Assembly: GCF_963668665.1 (NCBI RefSeq)
Contig: NZ_OY764902.1
Location: 2,235,501-2,299,500, forward strand
Source of the DNA: an uncultured Anaeromusa sp.
GTDB taxonomy: Bacteria; Bacillota; Negativicutes; Anaeromusales; Anaeromusaceae
Direction: 5' to 3'
DNA: 64,000 nt
Shown in pieces: positions 57,524 through 64,000 of the stretch. The notes beneath the pieces were generated by a model. It did not search any database and was not told where the DNA came from. It saw only the letters and a program-made list of their open reading frames with translations. Every line of letters begins with the position of its first letter. The stretch's first letter is position 1. Made by a program: the position numbers and the translations under genes.

Positions 57524-58375
57524 ATGGCTAAATTAGAGATTTCACGAGAAATGGCGCAGGAACTGACGGATTTTGTTTATGGCGCTACTGGTTGTCATAC
57601 GATTGTGTGTGGCGAAGGCGGCGTTATTATCGGCGATTCAGCCAAAAATCGCTATGGCATGGTCCATGACGGGGCCAGGAGAATGATGCTCGGCGAAATT
57701 GACGAATTTTTTGTGACCGCCGAGCAGGCTGCGCAGGGGCAAATGAAAGAAGGCCAAAACTACCCTATCGTTTTTGACGGTGCGCGGGTAGGAAGCTTTG
57801 GCGTGGCTGGCGAGCTCACTATAGCGCGGCCTATAGCCAAGGTGGTGGCGGCGCTTTTTGGAACGAGACTGCGGCAGCAGCAGCAGATTCAGCTGATTGA
57901 AACTATGTCGGGACAGGTGTCGGCGCAGGCGCAGCAAGCGGCGGCGGCGGTGGAGGAGATTTCCGCTTCTTCCCAGGAATTGGCGGCGACGACGGAAAAA
58001 GTGTCGCGTCTGGCTGAGAATGCGGTAGAAAGAGTGAAGGAAACCGCCCATATTTTGGATATGAGCCGAGCCATTGCCAGCGAAACGAAACTATTATCCC
58101 TTAACGCCTCCATTGAAGCGGCGCGGGCGGGCGAAGTGGGCCGAGGCTTTGCTGTAGTGGCCCAGGAAATGCAAAAGCTGGCCCAGAACAGTGCTGAGGC
58201 GACAGAAACAATCAACAAGATTTTGGCGGAAATACGCAAGGCCAACGAGGATGTTATTGGCGGCGTGCATCAATCTGCTGAGATTTCCGGTGAACAGGCG
58301 AAGGCGATGGAAGAAATTGTACATATGGTGGAAGCCATGCAAGATACCAGCCAAAAACTAAAAGACGTGTTTTGA
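57524..58375 (+). CDS. Soluble methyl-accepting chemotaxis-like protein (tandem copy 2)
   Basis: A 283-residue paralogue of the preceding gene, 22 bases downstream and surely cotranscribed. The diacid-recognition-like N-terminus diverges ([31 protein letters not shown]), whereas the signalling half is almost the same ([40 protein letters not shown]). That pattern suggests a duplication followed by ligand-domain divergence. No membrane helix. The start follows GGGGGCGGAACT. A terminator follows directly after the stop. The two may form heterodimers or sense related ligands; this is inference. Confidence 0.82.
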   Translation: MAKLEISREMAQELTDFVYGATGCHTIVCGEGGVIIGDSAKNRYGMVHDGARRMMLGEIDEFFVTAEQAAQGQMKEGQNYPIVFDGARVGSFGVAGELTIARPIAKVVAALFGTRLRQQQQIQLIETMSGQVSAQAQQAAAAVEEISASSQELAATTEKVSRLAENAVERVKETAHILDMSRAIASETKLLSLNASIEAARAGEVGRGFAVVAQEMQKLAQNSAEATETINKILAEIRKANEDVIGGVHQSAEISGEQAKAMEEIVHMVEAMQDTSQKLKDVF

Positions 58376-58384
58376 AAATTGATT

Positions 58385-58410
58385 AAAAAACCGGCGTAAG
58401 CCGGTTTTTT
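58385..58410 (+). terminator. Terminator of the tandem chemoreceptor genes
   Basis: The stem AAAAAACCGGC-GTAA-GCCGGTTTTTT lies about 10 bases after the stop. Confidence 0.92.
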
Positions 58411-58503
58411 CTTATGGGCAGGCTTGGCAAAAAAGGAGAACTTCGAGTATAATAGATTATTATGGTGTGATGCACGTGTTCCTAGTTTTAAAGGAGACTC
58501 ACG

Positions 58504-58938
58504 ATGAAACGAGTTTTTGTTACTATTACAGGACGCCAAAAAGATGTATACGACCAGGAACAATGTCAGGAAATGACGGTTGCAGGCACGTATTATCGGC
58601 GGAACGGGGTCGATTACATTTCCTACCGGGAACGGGAAGAAGACGGCTTGGGACAAACGACAACCTTGTTGAAGATATATGAAGATCGAACGATTTTGGT
58701 GCGGCGCGGCGATGTGGAACAGGAACAGGAGTTTCGACGCGGCGAGCGTACGGAAAGCGGCTATGCTACGCCGTACGGCAAATTGTCCTTGGGTATTATG
58801 ACGAAGGAATATTCTTGGCTTTTTGGACAGGCAAGCGGCGCGGTGGACATTACCTATGATTTGGAAATTGACGGACAATGGCAAAGTACCAATCAATTGT
58901 CTGTCATGATACGGGAGGAGCAAATTTGTGGACATTAA
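58504..58938 (+). CDS. DUF1934 domain protein (YwiB-like)
   Basis: A 144-residue calycin-like beta-barrel protein of the DUF1934 family: MKRVFVTITGRQKD opens, with GVDYISYRERE, TLLKIYEDRTILVRRGDVEQ and the closing GAVDITYDLEIDGQ ... NQLSVMI. In Firmicutes it is regularly encoded just before argS, as here, where its 3' end overlaps the argS start by 11 bases. The role is unknown; translational coupling to argS is likely. The start follows AAAGGAGACTCACG. Confidence 0.85.
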   Translation: MKRVFVTITGRQKDVYDQEQCQEMTVAGTYYRRNGVDYISYREREEDGLGQTTTLLKIYEDRTILVRRGDVEQEQEFRRGERTESGYATPYGKLSLGIMTKEYSWLFGQASGAVDITYDLEIDGQWQSTNQLSVMIREEQICGH

Positions 58939-60592
58939 GACAAGCCTAGAGAACGCCATTCGGGAAGCGGCTGCAGCGGCTATGGCCGCTGGCGACTTTC
59001 AGGCGGACACATTGCCGGAGGTGCTGCTAGAGGTGCCGCCGCAAAAGGAATTTGGAGATTATGCTACGAATTTTGCCATGCAGACCGCGCGGGCGGCGCG
59101 CACGAATCCGCGTAAAGTGGCCGAGGCACTGGTAAAGTATCTGCAGCGTCCCTGGCTGGAGCGCTGTGAGATTGCCGGTCCCGGTTTTATTAATTTTTAT
59201 CTGCGGCCGGAATGGGTGCATGACCTGTTAGCAGATATTTTGGCTCAAGGAGATTCTTACGGCTGTACGCAAACCGGCAACGGTGAGAAGATCCAAGTGG
59301 AGTTTGTCAGCGCCAATCCGACAGGCTTGTTGCATGTGGGACATGGACGGGGCGCTGCTTTCGGCAGTGCTTTGGTCAATGTGCTGCGCGCCGCCGGCTA
59401 TGACGTGCAGGCGGAATACTACATCAATGATGCGGGAAACCAGATTGACAATTTGGCGGCGTCTGTCAACGCTCGCTATTTGGAACTGTTGGGTCAAGAG
59501 ATAGCCTTTCCGGAAAACGGCTATCGGGGCGAAGACATCATCACTACGGCCCAGGGCCTGCTTGATCGCGACGGCGACAAATATTTGTCCTGGAGTGAAG
59601 AGGAACGGGTAGCTCACTTTAAAGAAGTGGCGCTAGCGGAAAAACTAGCGATTTTAAAGGAGCACTTAGCGGCATTTAATGTGCATTTTGACGTATGGTT
59701 CAGCGAACGCACCCTGCATCAAAGCGGCGCTGTAGACGAGGCCTGCGCCATCTTGAAGGAAAAGGGCCAGGCTTATGAAAAAGAAGGCGCTTTGTGGTTG
59801 AAGTCCACTGCCTATGGCGATGATAAGGATCGGGTTATTATTCGCGACAATGGCGTGCCTACGTATTTGGCGGCGGATATCGCCTACCATCGCAATAAAG
59901 CGGAACGAGGCTTCGATAAAATCATTAATATTTGGGGCGCTGATCACCACGGCTATATCTGCCGAGTGAAGGCTTCCATGGCAGCCCTTGGTTATGAAGC
60001 GGAGCGTTTGGAAGTTTTGATTTTGCAGATGGTTAGTTTGTATCGGGATGGTCAACTGGTGAAGATGTCGAAGCGGACAGGCCAAAGCGTGACGTTGGAC
60101 GAGTTGATGGAGGAAGTTGGCCGGGATGCGGCGCGCTATTTCTTTATTATGCGCTCCATTGACAGCCAACTGGATTTTGACATTGACTTGGCGCGGTCCC
60201 GGTCTAATGAAAATCCCGTCTATTATGTGCAATACGCACATGCCCGGATTTCCAGCATTTTCCGTCAAACCGCAGAAGCCGGGATTGTAATGGGGGAACT
60301 TGCCGCTTTGCCGCTGCAGGCTTTGCGTGAGGAAGCGGAGATTGAACTGATTAAAAAGCTGGGAGATTTTCCCGAAGAAATCGATCAGGCGGCTCGGGAA
60401 CGGGCGCCGCACCGCATTGCTCGCTATGTGCATGAGGCGGCAAGTCTGTTTCATACTTTTTATAATCAATGCCGTATTATTGGCGCAGAGCCGGATGTGC
60501 AGCAAGCTCGTCTGGGTCTGGTTGCGGCGACGCAGCAGGTGCTGCGTCGGGCCTTGGGCATTCTCGGCGTAGATGCGCCTGAAAAAATGTAA
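58928..60592 (+). CDS. argS: Arginyl-tRNA synthetase
   Basis: A 554-residue class I synthetase. The HIGH motif reads SANPTGLLHVGHGRGAAFGS, the KMSKS-like motif LVKMSKRTGQSVTLDELMEE. The N-terminal Add1 domain (GDYATNFAMQTARAARTNPR) and the DALR anticodon-binding C-terminus (HRIARYVHEAASLFHTFYNQ) are complete. It starts at a GTG inside the DUF1934 gene. About 85 bases separate it from pyrG, which has its own TATAAT (60635-60640). Confidence 0.96.
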   Translation: MDIKTSLENAIREAAAAAMAAGDFQADTLPEVLLEVPPQKEFGDYATNFAMQTARAARTNPRKVAEALVKYLQRPWLERCEIAGPGFINFYLRPEWVHDLLADILAQGDSYGCTQTGNGEKIQVEFVSANPTGLLHVGHGRGAAFGSALVNVLRAAGYDVQAEYYINDAGNQIDNLAASVNARYLELLGQEIAFPENGYRGEDIITTAQGLLDRDGDKYLSWSEEERVAHFKEVALAEKLAILKEHLAAFNVHFDVWFSERTLHQSGAVDEACAILKEKGQAYEKEGALWLKSTAYGDDKDRVIIRDNGVPTYLAADIAYHRNKAERGFDKIINIWGADHHGYICRVKASMAALGYEAERLEVLILQMVSLYRDGQLVKMSKRTGQSVTLDELMEEVGRDAARYFFIMRSIDSQLDFDIDLARSRSNENPVYYVQYAHARISSIFRQTAEAGIVMGELAALPLQALREEAEIELIKKLGDFPEEIDQAARERAPHRIARYVHEAASLFHTFYNQCRIIGAEPDVQQARLGLVAATQQVLRRALGILGVDAPEKM

Positions 60593-60665
60593 GGAAAATT
60601 GGTTTTCCAGCTGGCGGAGTGCCAGCGTGCGTGCTATAATGGAGGACAGTTTTTAGAACGAGTAG

Positions 60666-62297
<1,632 letters not shown>

Positions 62298-62302
62298 GAT
62301 GG

Positions 62303-62325
62303 AGCCGCCCTTCGGGGCGGCTTTT
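62303..62325 (+). terminator. Terminator of pyrG
   Basis: The stem AGCCGCCC-TTCG-GGGCGGCT with a short T-run lies six bases after the stop; the UUCG tetraloop is notable for stability. Confidence 0.88.
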
Positions 62326-62398
62326 GGCATTGCAGCAGGAAAACGGCGTCGCGACGCGAAATGTTGAGAACAACGCTGATTGAGAAGGGGAGAAAGAT

Positions 62399-63316
62399 AT
62401 GACGAAGAAACGTTGGGGGCTAGTTTTGCTTGCTATCGTAATCCTTGCGGGCTGGTGGAAATGGTCGCCGGCAAAAGCGGAACCGCAAATTGCGGTGATT
62501 CATGTGGAAGGCGTCATTTTAGGCGGACGCGGTCAAAGCGGCCTATGGGGAGAAAACGGCGGCGTAGACGGCATTATTCGTCAATTGCATGAAGCTCGCG
62601 ATGATGACGCGGTTAAAGCGATTATTTTGCGTATTAATAGCCCGGGCGGCAGCGCCACGGCGTCTCAGGAATTGGGGGAAGAAATCTTAAAAGTCAGGGC
62701 TGGCGGCAAACCAGTGGTATCCTCCATGGGAGACATAGCGGCGTCCGGCGGGTACTGGCTGGCAGCGTGCACGGAGCGAATTTACGCCAATCCGTCAACG
62801 ATTACCGGCAGTATTGGCGTATATATGCCTTATGCAAATTGGGAAGAACTATATCAAAAAATCGGCATTCGGAATGAACGCATTCAAAGCGGGCCGCATA
62901 AGGATATTCTTTCGCCGGATCGGGCGATGACGGCAACCGAAAAAGCGTTGCTCCAGGCCATGGTGAACGATATGTACGAGCAGTTTGTAGCGGTAGTCTC
63001 CGAGGGGAGAAGTTTGCCGCCGGAACAGGTTCGCTTGTTAGCGGACGGGCGTATTTACACTGGACGCCAAGCCTTGGCCAGCGGTTTGGTGGACGAAATG
63101 GGCAACTTGTATGATGCCATTGACGGCACGGTTGACAAATTAGGCTTGGCGGAACGCCCTATGATTCGGGAGATGGGGCAGACTTCTCCTTGGGACGCCA
63201 TTTTTGGCAGAACTACAGTAAGCAGCTTGGTACAGCAAGCCGTCTGGCAGGCGCTGGGGACGGCGCCTAAAGCAGCTCCTGTGCTGGCGCCCATGGCCTT
63301 GCCGGCTGCCTACTAA
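62399..63316 (+). CDS. sppA: Signal peptide peptidase SppA (36-kDa type)
   Basis: A 305-residue membrane-anchored serine protease that degrades cleaved signal peptides. It has one N-terminal helix (GLVLLAIVILAGWWKWS). The catalytic dyad is Ser116 (GDIAASGGYWLAA) and Lys168 (GPHKDILSP), 52 residues apart as in Bacillus SppA. Other blocks are INSPGGSATASQELGEEI and STITGSIGVYM. The active site should face outside the membrane. The start follows GAAGGGGAGAAAGAT. It is followed after 12 bases by a lipoprotein gene on the same strand. Confidence 0.93.
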   Translation: MTKKRWGLVLLAIVILAGWWKWSPAKAEPQIAVIHVEGVILGGRGQSGLWGENGGVDGIIRQLHEARDDDAVKAIILRINSPGGSATASQELGEEILKVRAGGKPVVSSMGDIAASGGYWLAACTERIYANPSTITGSIGVYMPYANWEELYQKIGIRNERIQSGPHKDILSPDRAMTATEKALLQAMVNDMYEQFVAVVSEGRSLPPEQVRLLADGRIYTGRQALASGLVDEMGNLYDAIDGTVDKLGLAERPMIREMGQTSPWDAIFGRTTVSSLVQQAVWQALGTAPKAAPVLAPMALPAAY

Positions 63317-63328
63317 GGAGGCGGGAGC

Positions 63329-64000
63329 ATGAAGAGCAGGAGCTTGCTGGCAGGGATTGCTTTGGTGGGAATTTTGGCCGGCTGCGGTCTTAAGATGCCT
63401 GCGGCCGTGGCGCCCTTGCAGGTGCAAGGCGGTGAAATCACTGGCAGTGTCAGTGAAAATGGCGCTGGCAATATGGTTCGTCTGGTGCAAGGGACAGCGC
63501 TGGAAGGAACCAATGGCATGGATATTGCCGCTGGGGGAGCCGGCATGGTGCGCTACTATCTGGAGGCTGGCGCCGCCCCGGAATTGGTGGCGGACAGCCG
63601 CTTCCTCTGGCGCTCGACCCAAGGAACAGGAAGACTGCTTTTGGAAGAATTGGGCCTTGACGGGCAGGTGAAGCGCAGCGTGGGCTGGGTTTATACTGGA
63701 ACGTGGCCGGCGGCTGGCAGTGAACAGCGCTGGGTGGACGCCCGTTATCGCAGCAACTATGAAGCGAATTGGGTAGAGGCTCGTTATAGCGTACAACGCC
63801 TTTGGAACGAGTTTTTTCCAGGACAGCCGCTTAGCGCGGCCCATCGCTACCGCTGGGTGCTGGAAGCCGGCGAGGGGCAGCATGTATTGGTGAGTCGCTT
63901 TTCGCTGACGGCGCAGCCGGCTGCCGCAGTGGCTGTTTCTGCGCCCCAAGCGCTTGCGGTGCGCCAAGGAGAAGAAGTTCACTGGCGTACTCGTTTGCAG
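63329..64000 (+). CDS. Putative lipoprotein, truncated by the window edge
   Basis: The frame opens at an ATG behind AAGGAGGCGGGAGC and stays open to base 64000 (224 codons visible). The N-terminus, MKSRSLLAGIALVGILAGCG, is a lipoprotein signal with lipobox LAGC (Cys19). The mature part has a run of polar, Trp-rich segments (RYRSNYEANWVEARYSVQRL; HRYRWVLEAGEGQHVLVSRF) with no recognised domain. A link to sppA processing is possible because the genes are 12 bases apart. Because the 3' end is missing the family cannot be named. Confidence 0.7.
   Translation, partial: MKSRSLLAGIALVGILAGCGLKMPAAVAPLQVQGGEITGSVSENGAGNMVRLVQGTALEGTNGMDIAAGGAGMVRYYLEAGAAPELVADSRFLWRSTQGTGRLLLEELGLDGQVKRSVGWVYTGTWPAAGSEQRWVDARYRSNYEANWVEARYSVQRLWNEFFPGQPLSAAHRYRWVLEAGEGQHVLVSRFSLTAQPAAAVAVSAPQALAVRQGEEVHWRTRLQ

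Overview
The window looks like a chromosomal segment of an anaerobic, amino-acid-fermenting Firmicute, most likely a Negativicute (Sporomusa/Anaeromusa-like). The clues are strong AGGAGG-type ribosome sites with frequent GTG/TTG starts, a T-box riboswitch, a giant 2-hydroxyacyl-CoA-dehydratase-activase protein, a group 4-type membrane hydrogenase operon, aspartase plus asparaginase, and a glycolipid-modification gene set (GtrA, polyprenyl-phosphate glycosyltransferase, GT39) that fits a cell with an outer membrane. The taxonomic assignment is an inference, not a direct reading.

Left end (1-6.3 kb): an accessory region. A DUF134 regulator runs off the left edge. It is followed by a hicAB toxin-antitoxin pair with an operator-like repeat in its promoter, a frameshifted relic of a tyrosine integrase, an AT-rich abiH-like abortive-infection gene, and a tRNA 3' end without its 5' half (a probable attachment-site scar). 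A LysR regulator and a 4Fe-4S protein come next, then a complete IS3-family element (4455-6182, 3-bp target duplication) inserted in a second copy of the tRNA-proximal terminator.

6.3-12 kb: an AI-2E-type permease, a DUF697-like protein, an orphan CARF-like protein with no CRISPR locus in the window, a periplasmic asparaginase and a nitrilase-family amidase. 11.9-19.1 kb (minus strand): a six-gene group 4 [NiFe]-hydrogenase operon, in which the electron-transfer ferredoxin and the NuoB-like small subunit are fused and the large subunit ends directly at its nickel ligands.

19-30.5 kb: a small secreted protein, a DASS dicarboxylate transporter, aspartase, glutaminyl-tRNA synthetase and the 1444-residue activase-like protein. 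Asparaginase, aspartase and the transporter together suggest Asn to Asp to fumarate metabolism. 30.6-41.6 kb: an SGNH hydrolase, a stand-alone FabH, a VOC protein, a PHP phosphatase/Fe-ADH/YdcF run, the GtrA-DPM-GT39 operon, an SRPBCC protein and a transketolase.

41.7-49 kb: a zinc-ribbon protein; an Lrp regulator and aminotransferase operon behind a T-box leader; amtB-glnK behind a leader terminator; a class II photolyase and an HD-GYP protein. 49-64 kb: mostly housekeeping (speD, purL, argS, pyrG, sppA), with an SNF-family Na+ symporter, a DUF2156 protein, two tandem soluble chemoreceptor-like proteins and, at the right edge, a truncated lipoprotein gene. Three copies of a pyrimidine-rich dispersed repeat lie at 3' ends of genes (about 8.1, 23.5 and 46.3 kb). 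I saw no rRNA, no intact tRNA and no CRISPR array.
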